Shown here: piece by piece, positions 35,762-47,550 of the stretch
Layout: each line of letters opens with the position of its first letter
How positions within the stretch are numbered: the stretch's first letter is position 1
Origin: ZC4RG30 sp963812195
GTDB lineage: Bacteria; Pseudomonadota; Gammaproteobacteria; Steroidobacterales; Steroidobacteraceae
Length of the DNA stretch: 64,000 nucleotides
Assembly (NCBI GenBank): GCA_963812195.1
Contig: CAWEUI010000013.1
Span: 248,001-312,000, forward strand
Reading direction: 5' to 3'
Translations under genes and position numbers: made by a program
The notes under the pieces: generated by a model
What the model saw: only the letters and a program-made list of their open reading frames with translations
What the model was told of the DNA's origin: nothing
The model's database searches: none

Positions 35762-36645
35762 GGCGGCGGCTGCATGCGCTCGAACCCCGAGCGCAGATGC
35801 AGATCGCGCTGCGGGAACGGTATTTCAATGCCGTGGTCGCGCAGGCTGGTTTCGATTTCCCACAGGTACTGGGCGCGGGTGCGCCCCGGCCGGCTCAGCG
35901 AATCGCGGCCGACCCATACGACCAGCTCGAAGTTGAGCGAGCTGTCGCCGAAGCCGACCAGCCAGACCTGTGTCTCGCGCGTACTGCTTGCCTGAACGCT
36001 GTGGGCGACGCGCCCCGCGGCCTCCAGGACCGCCTTCTTCACCAGGTCCTTGTCCGAGCCATAGGCGACGCCAAACGGTACGTGGATGCGCCGGCTGGTC
36101 TCGTTCATCGTCCAGTTGGTCATCACGCTGTTGGTGAGCAGTGAGTTGGGGACCACCACATCCAGGTTGTCGTTGGTGGTCAGCGCGGTGCTGCGCATGT
36201 TGATCGCCCGCACCGTTCCCTGCAGCCCGTTTTCCAGTTCGATGAAGTCGCCGACCTTCACGCTGCGCTCGAACAGCAGGATCATTCCGGCCACGAAGTT
36301 GTTCATGGCCTGCTGCAGGCCCAGACCGATGCCGATGCCGATTGCGCCGGCCGCCACGGCCAGGGTCGACAGATTGATGCCGGCTCCCTGCAGGGCGATC
36401 ACCACGCCGATTATCACGATCACGTAGTGGCCGATCTGGCCGATGGCGTAGTAGGCCGGCCGGTTGGCCTCCGCGCTGCGTGCACCGATGCGATGCATCG
36501 AGCGGCGGAACAGCGCGGACAGCACCAGCGCCACCACGATGACCCCGATGAAGAAGAGCAGGTCCCCCAGGCTCAGCGAGATCGGACCCAGCTCCAGCAG
36601 CGGGTGTTCGAGCAGAGAAGGCAGATCTGGAGACGAATTGGCCAT
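35758..36645 (-). CDS. mscS: Small-conductance mechanosensitive channel, MscS family
   Basis: 295 residues from ATG at 36645; longer in-frame starts run into the divergent gene. Three membrane segments are followed by the pore-lining helix (LAVAAGAIGIGIGLGLQQAM), then the beta domain with FERSVKVGDFIELENGLQG and a C-terminal alpha/beta domain. The channel opens on membrane tension and releases solutes during hypo-osmotic shock. It is divergent from the transporter at 36688; the 42-base gap leaves little room for both promoters. Confidence 0.9.
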   Translation of the reverse strand: MANSSPDLPSLLEHPLLELGPISLSLGDLLFFIGVIVVALVLSALFRRSMHRIGARSAEANRPAYYAIGQIGHYVIVIIGVVIALQGAGINLSTLAVAAGAIGIGIGLGLQQAMNNFVAGMILLFERSVKVGDFIELENGLQGTVRAINMRSTALTTNDNLDVVVPNSLLTNSVMTNWTMNETSRRIHVPFGVAYGSDKDLVKKAVLEAAGRVAHSVQASSTRETQVWLVGFGDSSLNFELVVWVGRDSLSRPGRTRAQYLWEIETSLRDHGIEIPFPQRDLHLRSGFERMQPPP

Positions 36646-36687
36646 CGGGTGAAGTATATGCAGGCGGGTCACGTATATCATGGCCCA

Positions 36688-38502
36688 ATGCCCGACTATC
36701 ACGTGATAGTGCTGCTGGCGGTGACGCTGGCCACGTTCTACCTGTACACGCGCTCGTGGATCAGGATGGAACTGGTCTCGCTGGTGCTGTTGCTGTCACT
36801 GCTGCTGCTGTTCCACTTCTTTCCTTACGACGGGGTGGGTGAGCACCTGTCGGACACCGACATCTTCGAGGCATTCGGCCACCCGGCGCTGGTGGCCATC
36901 TGCTCGCTGATGATCCTGGCGCGCGGCCTGACCATGACCGGCGCGATGGAACCGGTGGTACGCGTGCTGACGCGTGTGTGGCGCTGGAATCGCACCCTGG
37001 GCCTGCTGCTGACCCTGTTGCTGGCATCCGTCGCCAGCGGCTTCGTCAACGACACGCCGGTGCTGGTGATGGCCCTGCCGATGCTGATGGGCGTGGCCCG
37101 CCGCAGTGGCCAGGGGGTGGGGCGCGAGCTGATGCCGGTGAACTTCGCCATCCTGGGTGGTGGCATGCTCACCAGCATCGGCACTTCGACCAACCTGCTG
37201 GTGCTGTCGATCGCGGCGGATCTGGGCATGCGGCCCATGGGGCTGTTCGACTTCACCCACATCGCGGCGATGTCATTGCTGGTGGCGCTGCCCTATCTGT
37301 GGCTGGTCGCGCCCCGGCTGCTGCCCGAACGCGGCGCGCAGATCCAGGCGGCCGAGCGGGTATATGCGGCTCGCATCGTGGTCCCCGAGGAGGGTGACGT
37401 GCTGCGCGAGCGGACGCTGGCGCAGGCCGGACGCCGGCTGGGCCGGGCGCTGCCGGTGACCAGCATCCAGCGGGGCGAGTCGGAGCTGCGAATCACCGAA
37501 GACGCGCTGCTCAAGGCCGGCGATGCGCTGATCCTGAACGATACGGTGGAGGGCCTGACCGAGATCGCATCGTTGTTCAAGGTCGATCTTTTCGACCGCA
37601 CCGGCATGTCGCATTTCGTGGAGCCCGACGCCGCCAAGGTGGAGGTGCAGCTGGCCGAGGTGGTGATCGGCGGCGAATCCAAGCTGGTGGACCGGACGCT
37701 GGGCGGGGCCCGCTTTGCCGAGCAGCACAATGTCGTCGTGGTGGGCATCAGCCGCGGTGCCGAGGATCTGCTGCGCAATGAGTCGGGTCTGGGCAGCGTG
37801 CGGCTGGCGGCCGGCGACGTGCTGCTGGTGCAGGCGCCACTGCCGCGCATCGAGGCGCTGAAGACGGTTCCGGGCTTGCTGGTGGTGGGCAGCGACATGC
37901 CGCTGCAGCGCACGCCGCAGGCGCCCTGGGCGCTGGCCATCATGGTGGCGGTGGTCGGCGCGGCGGCACTGCACTGGCTGCCGATCCACTTGTCCGCCTT
38001 CATCGGTGTCGTCGCGATGCTGCTGACCCGCTGTGTCCGGCTCGACGGCCTGGGACGGGCGCTGAGCCTCCAGGTGGTGCTGCTGGTGGTGTCCAGTATT
38101 GCGCTGGGCCGGGCCCTGGTCGCCACCGGCGCCGCCACCTGGATCGCAGGGGGCGTGTCCGCGCTGGCCAGCCACATCGATCCGGCCTGGCAGCTGGCCA
38201 TGTTCATGGCGTTTTCGGCGGTGTTGACCAACTTCGTGTCCAACAGCGCGGCGGCGGCGGTGGGTACGCCGGTGGCGGTGGCCGCGGCGCTGGGCATGGG
38301 CCAGCCGCTGGAGCCCTACGTGCTGGCGGTAATGTTCGGAGCCAACCTGAGCTATGCCACCCCCATGGCATACCAGACCAACCTGCTCGTCATGAACGCC
38401 GGCGGCTACCGTTTCGCGGACTTCGTGCGTGTCGGCCTGCCGCTGGTGTTGCTGATGATCGGCGTGCTGTCCTGGATGCTGGTGCGCAGCTACGGCCTGT
38501 GA
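36688..38502 (+). CDS. SLC13/DASS-type anion transporter with two RCK-C domains
   Basis: 604 residues. Two blocks of membrane helices (about 1-215 and 415-604) flank two regulatory TrkA-C/RCK-C domains (about 225-300 and 310-395). The signatures GGGMLTSIGTSTNLLVLSIA and the matching FVSNSAAAAVGTPVAVAAAL are the two hairpin-loop binding regions of the divalent anion:sodium superfamily. Relatives carry sulfate, dicarboxylates or other anions; the substrate is unknown. The frame is intact. Confidence 0.82.
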   Translation: MPDYHVIVLLAVTLATFYLYTRSWIRMELVSLVLLLSLLLLFHFFPYDGVGEHLSDTDIFEAFGHPALVAICSLMILARGLTMTGAMEPVVRVLTRVWRWNRTLGLLLTLLLASVASGFVNDTPVLVMALPMLMGVARRSGQGVGRELMPVNFAILGGGMLTSIGTSTNLLVLSIAADLGMRPMGLFDFTHIAAMSLLVALPYLWLVAPRLLPERGAQIQAAERVYAARIVVPEEGDVLRERTLAQAGRRLGRALPVTSIQRGESELRITEDALLKAGDALILNDTVEGLTEIASLFKVDLFDRTGMSHFVEPDAAKVEVQLAEVVIGGESKLVDRTLGGARFAEQHNVVVVGISRGAEDLLRNESGLGSVRLAAGDVLLVQAPLPRIEALKTVPGLLVVGSDMPLQRTPQAPWALAIMVAVVGAAALHWLPIHLSAFIGVVAMLLTRCVRLDGLGRALSLQVVLLVVSSIALGRALVATGAATWIAGGVSALASHIDPAWQLAMFMAFSAVLTNFVSNSAAAAVGTPVAVAAALGMGQPLEPYVLAVMFGANLSYATPMAYQTNLLVMNAGGYRFADFVRVGLPLVLLMIGVLSWMLVRSYGL

Positions 38503-38516
38503 CCGGCTTGCGGCGC

Positions 38517-39454
38517 TCAGGCCGGGCGTTCGCCGGCCACGGTGGTGCGGTACATCTCGCGGCGGAAGCCGTCGATAGTCGTTGAAGGCCTGGTGCACGC
38601 ACGAACGGTTGTCCCACAGCGCCACCATGTCGCGGTTCCCAGCGCAGCCGGCAGGTGAACGCTGGTTGGGTCAGGTGCTCGCACAGCATCTTCAGCAGCG
38701 GTGCGGCTTCCTCCTCGCTCATGCCCTCGATGCCGATGGCATAGGACGGATCCAGGTACAGCGACTGTCTCGCCGGTGCGCGGATGGGTACGCAGCAGCG
38801 GATGGGCATTGCCGCTGACCTTGCGGCGCAGTCCGTCGGGCAATTCGGCCTGCGAGCGCGTGGCGGCCAGCTTCCCGATCGGGCTGTCGCGCGGCTCCGC
38901 ATTGGCCTGGGCCGAGGCGAGCACGTCGCGGATCGAGAAGTGCACACGCAGACCCGCGAACGTGCTGCGTGCGGTCTCGCTCAGCATTCGCTAGGCGAGC
39001 GCGCCGTTCGCCCACATGGTGTCGCCACCATAGGGCGGAGTCTCAATCGAGCGCAGGATGGTGATGGCGGGCGGCTCGTCCAGAAACGGCGAATCGGTGT
39101 GCCAGCCGGAACCGAACACATGTGCCGAGCGGTCGTCGGCTTCCTTGATCAGGGGCTGCACCTCGCGGAATGCCGGGCACGCCTTCCGTGTAGGCGTCTT
39201 CGGCGAACGGGCCGAAGCGCAGGCTGAAGGCGTGATGTTCGGCGTGGCCGATGCTGCTGGTCGCGCAAGTAGATCATCTTGTGCCGGAACAGCGCATCCT
39301 CGATTTCGGCGAACTGCGCGTCGCTGAGTTCCCGCAGGTCCGCGCCGCGGATTTCGGCTCCCATGGCCGCCGCCAGTGGCAGGGCGCTGATGTGCCGGTA
39401 TTCCCGGGCATGGTTGTCGAACTGGCCGTGTGGATGCAGGAACACCGTTATCAA
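38517..39454 (-). pseudogene. TauD/TfdA-type Fe(II)/alpha-ketoglutarate dioxygenase, broken by several frameshifts
   Basis: Fragments in all three minus-strand frames join to a TauD-like protein of about 295 residues: SALPLAAAMGAEIRGADLRE at the N-terminus, the iron-binding SGWHTDSPFLDEP near 39100, PPYGGDTMWANGALA, and the distal-His region NRSCVHQAFNDY near 38580. Relatives hydroxylate taurine or other sulfonates and herbicides. A TAG at 38991-38993 lies where Tyr would be expected, in addition to about six frame changes (near 39405, 39255, 39175, 38750, 38640 and 38580). The start is unclear; the family N-terminus begins near 39411. Either a recent pseudogene or a poorly resolved stretch. 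Confidence 0.75.
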
Positions 39455-39599
39455 CCCCCGTTTGAGCCGAACATCAGCCTAGCACTGTCCGCCATGAGTT
39501 TGCCGCCGTGCCACCCATCCGGCTGACAGTTGCCGGACGAGGAGAAGCCGTTCTAGGCTGCGTACCGGTTCGTTCCCTTCCCAACACGTGGAGTCCCAG

Positions 39600-39999
39600 A
39601 TGAGCTTCGCATCCGAATTCAAAGAATTTGCCATGAAAGGCAACGTGGTCGACATGGCCGTGGGTGTCATTATCGGCGCCGCGCTTCGGCAAGATCGTAT
39701 CTTCGCTGGTTGGTGACGTCATCATGCCGTCGCTTGGCAAGGCCCTGTCGGGCATCAGCTTCAGCGACCTGGCGGCAAACATCGGCACGCAGGACATGCC
39801 CATCCAGCTCAAGTACGGCGCATTCCTGCAGACGGTCTTCGACTTCATCATCATTGCGTTGGTGCTGTTCATCGCGCTCAGAGGCATCAACAAGCTCAAG
39901 AAACCAGCCGCGCCGGCACCGGATGCCCCGCCACCGCCGCCGCCGCGCAATGAGGTGCTGCTGGAGGAAATCCGCGACCTGCTGAAGAAGCAGGGCTAG
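39600..39999 (+). CDS. mscL: Large-conductance mechanosensitive channel (one-base insertion)
   Basis: Two-segment channel that opens as an emergency valve at high membrane tension. MSFASEFKEFAMKGNVVDMA and VGVIIGAA are followed, one base later, by FGKIVSSLVGDVIMPSLG. One extra base in GCGC (39681-39684) accounts for the break; without it the protein has 132 residues, typical of the family. The C-terminal helix NEVLLEEIRDLLKKQ is intact. GGAG precedes the ATG. The TAG stop is shared with pepQ in CTAG (39996-39999). Confidence 0.9.
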
Positions 40000-41321
40000 G
40001 GAACGTCGGCGAAGGCGGTCCGCGTCAGGTTGTCGTGGCCGGTGGCGGTGACCACCACGTCATCCTCGATGCGGATGCCGCCGCTGCTGGACAGGGTGTC
40101 CACCAGCGTCCAGTTCACCGCGTTGCCGCGCTGACCTTCGCGCAGTGCCTTGAGCAGGCTGCCGATGAAGTAGACGCCGGGTTCGACCGTGACCACCATG
40201 CCGGGCTCGAGGTGCCGGGTCAGGCGCAGGGTGGGGTGTCCCGGCGGGCGGGGAATGGCCTCGGCACCGGCAGCCGGCTTGAATCCGGCCACGTCGTGCA
40301 CCTGCAGGCCCAGCATGTGCCCCAGGCCGTGCGGCAGGAAGGCCGCGGAGACGCCGCTGTCCACGGCCTCGTCCTCGTTGATCTTCAGAACGCCGGCATC
40401 GCGCAGCAGGCGTGCCACCAGGCGATGCGCCTGCAGGTGCAGTTCGCGCCAGTCCGCTCCCGGCGCCACCGCCTCGCACAGCTCCTGCTGCACTTCGTGC
40501 ATGCCGTCGATCAGAGCCGCGAAGGCCCCGGGCCCCATGGCCCAGGTGCGGGTAATGTCGCTGCCGTAGCCGCGGCAGTCGGCGCCGGCGTCAATCAACA
40601 GCGACATCGAGCGCGCCGGGGGCTGCCGTTCGCGTAACTGATAGTGCAGCGTGGCGGCATGCTCGTTGAGCGCGACGATGCTGTGATAGGGGAGTTCCTG
40701 GTCGGTTTGCCGCACTGCGGCCAGGTACGCGAGGTGAATGTCGAACTCGCTGCCGCCGGCGCGAAAGGCGCGTTCTGCGGCCAGATGGCCGGTCACGCCG
40801 AGTCGCGTCGCCTCGCGCAGGCAGCCGATCTCGTAGGCGCTCTTGCGGGCCCGCAGCTGCTCCAGCTCGGCCAGCAGCCCGGCGGGATTGTGCTGCCAGC
40901 CGGAGCCCGGCGGCGGGCGTTCACCGATCCACGCGGCCTGGCCGGATGGCGTGGCCAGTGCGCCCAGTGCGGCCTCAGCCCCGGCATACGTGCGCAGGCG
41001 ATAATGCTTGATCCATGGCGCGGTGGGCACCGCCGGTGGGCTGTGCCAGTAGTCGTCGGGCGCAACGAACAGCAGTTCGGGCATCTCCCCGCGCCTGATC
41101 AGCACCAGGCTGCCTGGAGCCGGCGGGGCGGGCACCAGCCACGCGAACCAGGGGCTGGCGCGGAAAGGGCTTGTCTGGTCGTCCTGGAACAGCAGGCGCT
41201 CATCCCCGGCATGCAGCACCAGCGTGGTGTACCCGTGTGTCGCCAGCGCCGCGTCGATGTCCGCCAGTGTCGACTGCAGGTGGGCGCCAAACGATACCGA
41301 ATCAATGCTAGACCAGGACAT
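39996..41321 (-). CDS. pepQ: Xaa-Pro dipeptidase (prolidase, M24B family)
   Basis: 441 residues from ATG at 41321, about the Escherichia coli PepQ length; ATG at 41330 is also possible. The enzyme cleaves dipeptides with C-terminal proline using two metal ions. All five ligands are visible: Asp in LLIDAGAD, Asp in GYGSDITRTW, His in FLPHGLGHMLG, Glu in VTVEPGVYF and Glu in GGIRIEDDVV. The N-terminal domain matches PepQ (PDDYWHSPP). Cytoplasmic. Confidence 0.93.
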   Translation of the reverse strand: MSWSSIDSVSFGAHLQSTLADIDAALATHGYTTLVLHAGDERLLFQDDQTSPFRASPWFAWLVPAPPAPGSLVLIRRGEMPELLFVAPDDYWHSPPAVPTAPWIKHYRLRTYAGAEAALGALATPSGQAAWIGERPPPGSGWQHNPAGLLAELEQLRARKSAYEIGCLREATRLGVTGHLAAERAFRAGGSEFDIHLAYLAAVRQTDQELPYHSIVALNEHAATLHYQLRERQPPARSMSLLIDAGADCRGYGSDITRTWAMGPGAFAALIDGMHEVQQELCEAVAPGADWRELHLQAHRLVARLLRDAGVLKINEDEAVDSGVSAAFLPHGLGHMLGLQVHDVAGFKPAAGAEAIPRPPGHPTLRLTRHLEPGMVVTVEPGVYFIGSLLKALREGQRGNAVNWTLVDTLSSSGGIRIEDDVVVTATGHDNLTRTAFADVP

Positions 41322-41415
41322 ACAGGCCATATTGCCACTGCGCGGCACCCTGCGCGTGCGAGGAATCTGCCTGTCGTGTTTTCGCGACGCACTTGCTTAA
41401 GGACGTGTCATGATT

Positions 41416-41444
41416 TTGAATCGCATAGCGGAAGTCGCTAGAAT
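41416..41444 (+). promoter_or_regulatory. Sigma-70 promoter of the small lipoprotein gene
   Basis: TTGAAT (41416-41421), 17 bases, TAGAAT (41439-41444). It leaves a leader of about 100 bases before the ATG at 41551. Good spacing and hexamers for a GC-rich genome. Confidence 0.55.
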
Positions 41445-41550
41445 TTCTGGCAGCGATGCGAAATCGTCAGGACAGATGAGGTCCTTGGTCTCTGTTGCTT
41501 TTGGGTCGTCCTGTTTCAATCCACTCTTTTTCACTTGGGGATACTTCTAG

Positions 41551-41769
41551 ATGAAAACCAAAATTGTTCTCGGCGCCTTCGCTGTCGCGCTGGCCCTTGC
41601 CGGTTGCGCAAAGAAGGAAGAGGCGCCTGCGCCTGAAGCCGCTACTCCGGCTGCAGCTCCGGCGCCTGAGGCTGCCGCGCCTGCCGCTGATACTGCTGCG
41701 CCGGCCGCCGACGCCGCTGCTGCTCCTGCCGACGAGGGTTCCGCTCCGGCTCCTGCTCCGGCCGAGTAA
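41551..41769 (+). CDS. Small Ala/Pro-rich lipoprotein
   Basis: 72 residues. A signal peptide with lipobox LAGC (residues 16-19; MKTKIVLGAFAVALALAGC) is followed by KKEE and a 50-residue low-complexity tail of Ala, Pro, Glu and Asp. It should be lipid-anchored with an unstructured tail, perhaps a spacer or envelope filler like those in many gammaproteobacteria. It has its own promoter and a downstream terminator, so it is a single-gene transcript. No specific function can be assigned. Confidence 0.7.
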   Translation: MKTKIVLGAFAVALALAGCAKKEEAPAPEAATPAAAPAPEAAAPAADTAAPAADAAAAPADEGSAPAPAPAE

Positions 41770-41785
41770 GCTCAAGCGCAGCCAT

Positions 41786-41859
41786 TGCGCCGGCCGTTCG
41801 CGGCTCCGGCGCACATCGGGCCCGGCCAGGTTGCGTGACCTGTCCGGGCTTCATGTTTT
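41786..41859 (+). terminator. Tandem hairpins after the lipoprotein gene
   Basis: TGCGCCGG (41786-41793) pairs with CCGGCGCA (41806-41813). A second stem of 11 of 12 pairs joins 41820-41831 to 41838-41849 and is followed by TTCATGTTTT, a modest T-rich tract. The second is a likely intrinsic terminator. Confidence 0.55.
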
Positions 41860-41890
41860 GCGGTACCGACGCGTGACGGATCAATAGATC

Positions 41891-42403
41891 ATGACCGTAA
41901 GCCTGCGCGATGCGCGCCAGAACTCGGCCGATCTGGGCTGGATCGAGACGGCCTATCGCGATTACCTCGACGATTTGGGCCTTCTGAACACCGGCATGTT
42001 TCCGATGCCGGGTGGCATCGAACATCTGGACAGCGATCCGTTGCAGCGCTGGCTGCTGGACCGCTCGGCCCTGCTGATCACCATTCTGGATGATCACAAG
42101 CCTGTGGGATTCGCCATGGTTGCGCGCGACACCAATGCCTCGCGCCAGAGCGACTACCGCATGGCCGAGTTCTTCATCGATCGCTCGCACCGCCGGCTCG
42201 GCATCGGGCGCAGCGCGGTGCGTTTGATCCTGGACCGCTTCGCGGGCCGCTGGGAAATCATCGAATACATGCGCAATCCCGCGGCCGTGCAGTTCTGGCG
42301 CAGTGTCGTGTCCGCGTATACCAGCGGACGCTTCCGGGAGCGCATCGCCAACGGGGAAGTGCGTCAGTACTTCACGTCGCTGCAGCCTCGCCCCGCGACT
42401 TGA
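41891..42403 (+). CDS. GNAT-family N-acetyltransferase
   Basis: 170 residues. The acetyl-CoA binding motif RRLGIGRSAVRLI lies at about 101-113, preceded by the beta-strand AEFFIDRSH, and the C-terminal block NPAAVQFWRSVV is also typical. The substrate cannot be told. It is an independent gene after the lipoprotein terminator, with a spacer of 35 bases to the beta-barrel gene that follows. Confidence 0.82.
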   Translation: MTVSLRDARQNSADLGWIETAYRDYLDDLGLLNTGMFPMPGGIEHLDSDPLQRWLLDRSALLITILDDHKPVGFAMVARDTNASRQSDYRMAEFFIDRSHRRLGIGRSAVRLILDRFAGRWEIIEYMRNPAAVQFWRSVVSAYTSGRFRERIANGEVRQYFTSLQPRPAT

Positions 42404-42437
42404 TAAGGTATGCGGAGCTGGCTTTAGGAGGGAGACA

Positions 42438-43204
42438 ATGAATTCCAGCAATGTGTCTGCCCGGCGCGGCAGGGGCGCGATGTTCGCGCTTGCCGCCTCG
42501 CTGCTCTTGGCGGCCATGCCGGCAGCGGCAGCAGTCGAAGAGGGGGTCTACATCGCGCTGGACTACAACTCCAACAAATTCGACCGGTCCGCGGCCGATT
42601 TCGACGCACAGCTGCAGCCGTTCCTGGAATGCGCCTTTGCCATCGACACCACGTGCACCACCCCGGCGGTCGTCTCTCTCGGCCAGACCGGTCTGGACCG
42701 CAAGAGCAAGGCCTTTGACTTGTGGGTTGGCTACCAGTTCACGCCGTGGCTGGCCGCGGAAGCCGCGTACCTGGACATGGGCAAGATCCACCACAGCTTC
42801 GATGGCACTGTCGATGTCGGCCCGGTGGACATCAATGCAGACATGGTCACCGACTACGACGGACCGCAACCGCTTTCCGGCAGAACCAGCTTTCGCACGC
42901 GCGGACCCGCCTTTGCAGCGGTGGGGACCGTGGGCCTGGGCGCGTATTTTTCCGTGGCAGTGCGTGCCGGCCTGTTCTTCGCCGACAACAAGCTGAATCT
43001 GGACCTGCAGTACGCACCGCCGACCGGTGCGGTGCCCTTTACCTACAGCGAATCGGACAGCAAGACCGCGCTGTTCTATGGCGTGAGCGGCACCTTCTGG
43101 ATTACGCCGTACGTTGGCGTGCGTGGCGGCTTCAATACGTATCACAAGGCCGCCTTCGACCACGACATCAACCAGTACTTTCTGGGCTTCCGTTACTCGT
43201 ACGG

Positions 43205-43211
<7 letters not shown>
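42438..43211 (+). CDS. Outer-membrane beta-barrel protein (OmpA/opacity-like)
   Basis: 257 residues with a strong ribosome binding site (AGGAGG) and a signal peptide ending near AAMPAAAAVEEG. The mature part alternates polar and apolar residues with many aromatic ends, as in 8-stranded barrels (FDLWVGYQFTPWLAAEAAYL; the last strand is FLGFRYSYGY, ending in Tyr). The family resembles small outer-membrane porins or adhesion-type barrels of unknown ligand. Its stop overlaps the uvrA stop from the other strand by seven bases. Confidence 0.78.
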
Positions 43212-46033
<2,822 letters not shown>

Positions 46034-46189
46034 GCAGCGTAAAGGTCGTGGCCAAAAAACGATTACTATAGCGGCCGGAGCCGCAGCGGCGCGCCTATCT
46101 GAGTACTCACGGCAGATTTGGCCGGGAAGTCGCGCACACGCCGGCACTAGGCTTTGCCTTCTCAATCAAGCTTCAAGCAGGGGTCCACC

Positions 46190-46654
46190 ATGGCACGCGG
46201 AGTCAACAAGGTCATTCTCATCGGCAACCTCGGCCAGGATCCAGAATCCCGCACCACGCCGGGTGGCACCACTGTCACCAACATCCGCGTGGCCACCACG
46301 GATGCCTGGACGGACCGGCAGTCCGGCGAGAAGAAGGAGCAGACCGAGTGGCATACGGTGGTGATGTGGAGCCGCCTGGGCGAGATCGCCGCCGAATACC
46401 TGCGCAAGGGTTCGCAGGTGTACATCGAGGGGCGCCTGCAGACGCGCAAGTGGCAGGACAAGTCCGGCAACGACCGCTACAGCACCGAGATCGTGGCCAG
46501 CGACATGCAGATGCTGGGCGGGCGCGGCGGCGGCGGTGGCGGTGGCGCGGCCCAGGAGACGCGCGATACCCGTGAGTCCAAGGGGCGGGCCGCACCGGCC
46601 ACGGCTGGAGCAGGCGATTCCGGCGCGGATTTCGACGACGACATCCCGTTCTAG
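46190..46654 (+). CDS. ssb: Single-stranded DNA-binding protein
   Basis: 154 residues. The OB fold spans about 1-108 (MARGVNKVILIGNLGQDPES, TEWHTVVMWSRLGEIAAEYL), then a Gly-rich linker with a run of seven Gly, and the acidic tip DFDDDIPF that recruits replication and repair partners. It coats single strands in replication, repair and recombination. It is divergent from uvrA across 156 bases; I did not find a convincing LexA box there. Confidence 0.96.
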   Translation: MARGVNKVILIGNLGQDPESRTTPGGTTVTNIRVATTDAWTDRQSGEKKEQTEWHTVVMWSRLGEIAAEYLRKGSQVYIEGRLQTRKWQDKSGNDRYSTEIVASDMQMLGGRGGGGGGGAAQETRDTRESKGRAAPATAGAGDSGADFDDDIPF

Positions 46655-46682
46655 GTCGGCGCCGCGGCCGCGCGCGCCACGT

Positions 46683-47402
46683 TCAGGACACGCTGCGACA
46701 ACCCAGTAGGGTCAGTGCGCTGTGCGCCATGGGCAGCTGCCCCAGCCAGGGGGCAGCCATGGTGACGAGGCCTGCCAGCAGCACCACGGCCGCTGCGGCG
46801 GTGCGCATGCCGCGGCTGCGCAGCGACTGGCCCAGGCGCGCCCCGCTCCAGGTCAGCGGCACCATGGCGGGCAGCGTGCCGGCGCCGAAGGCCAGCATGG
46901 TCATGGCGCCCTGCATGGCATCGGCCTGCAGCCACACCGCGGCCAGCATCGTCGTGCTCAGGCCACAGGGCAGCCAGCCCCACACCACGCCAGCCAGCAT
47001 GCGCCGCACGCCACGGTCGCCGGGCCCGAAGCGGCGCCGCAGTGGCGCCAGCCACCGCCAGCCGGCGCGCGCCGGCGCATCGAGGAAGGCCAGCCGGCCC
47101 CTGCGGTCGAGCAGGCGCATGGCGGCCACAACCAGTACCAGCCCGACGGCTGCCCGCAGCACCCGGGTCAGCGCCTCGATCGGCAACAACGTGACCACGC
47201 CCGTGCCGATGCTGCCAGCCACCGCACCGGCGAGCACGTAGCCGAGCACGCGACCGACGTTGGGCTCCAGCGCGTCCAGCCAGCTGCCCCTGGCGCGCGG
47301 CATGGAAAACCCGGTGGCGATGCCGCCGCACATGGCGGCGCAATGCGCGCTGCCCAGCAGGCCGGTGAGCCAGGCACCGCCCAGTACCAGGATGTCAGCG
47401 CG
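46683..47402 (-). CDS. TauE/SafE-like membrane protein of the cbb3 assembly cluster
   Basis: 239 residues, six or so membrane segments. The N-terminus WLTGLLGSAHCAAMCGGIAT with the Cys/His-containing motif HCxxMCGG, repeated in spirit by WGWLPCGLSTTML, defines the UreH-domain/sulfite-exporter-like family that is often next to ccoS/ccoI. It is thought to help copper or thiol handling during oxidase assembly. The ATG at 47402 lies inside the end of ccoS (8-base overlap); a GTG at 47417 is an alternative start. Confidence 0.82.
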   Translation of the reverse strand, partial: RADILVLGGAWLTGLLGSAHCAAMCGGIATGFSMPRARGSWLDALEPNVGRVLGYVLAGAVAGSIGTGVVTLLPIEALTRVLRAAVGLVLVVAAMRLLDRRGRLAFLDAPARAGWRWLAPLRRRFGPGDRGVRRMLAGVVWGWLPCGLSTTMLAAVWLQADAMQGAMTMLAFGAGTLPAMVPLTWSGARLGQSLRSRGMRTAAAAVVLLAGLVTMAAPWLGQLPMAHSALTLLGCRSVS

Positions 47403-47550
47403 CATCCTCGTCCTCACGCTCGCTCAGGATGTCCAGTGGCGGGGTGTCCATGTCGTCGAACTGGCCATTGCGTACCGCCCACACGAATGCCCAGATGATC
47501 GCCACCAGCAGCAGCAGGCTCAAGGGGATCAGTACCAGCAGGATGTTCAC
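47395..47550 (-). CDS. ccoS: cbb3 oxidase assembly protein CcoS
   Basis: 51 residues from a GTG that overlaps the ccoI stop (GTGA). One membrane helix (ILLVLIPLSLLLLVAIIWAF) is followed by the family signature WAVRNGQFDDMDTP. CcoS is needed for insertion of heme b and copper into CcoN. Overlaps at both ends show tight coupling with ccoI and the TauE-like gene. Confidence 0.9.
   Translation of the reverse strand: MNILLVLIPLSLLLLVAIIWAFVWAVRNGQFDDMDTPPLDILSEREDEDAR

Noticed and set aside
46034..46189. Possible LexA (SOS) box between uvrA and ssb: CTG-N11-CAG near 46098
   Set aside because: The spacing is 11 rather than 10 and the inner bases do not match; no better site found in the gap.
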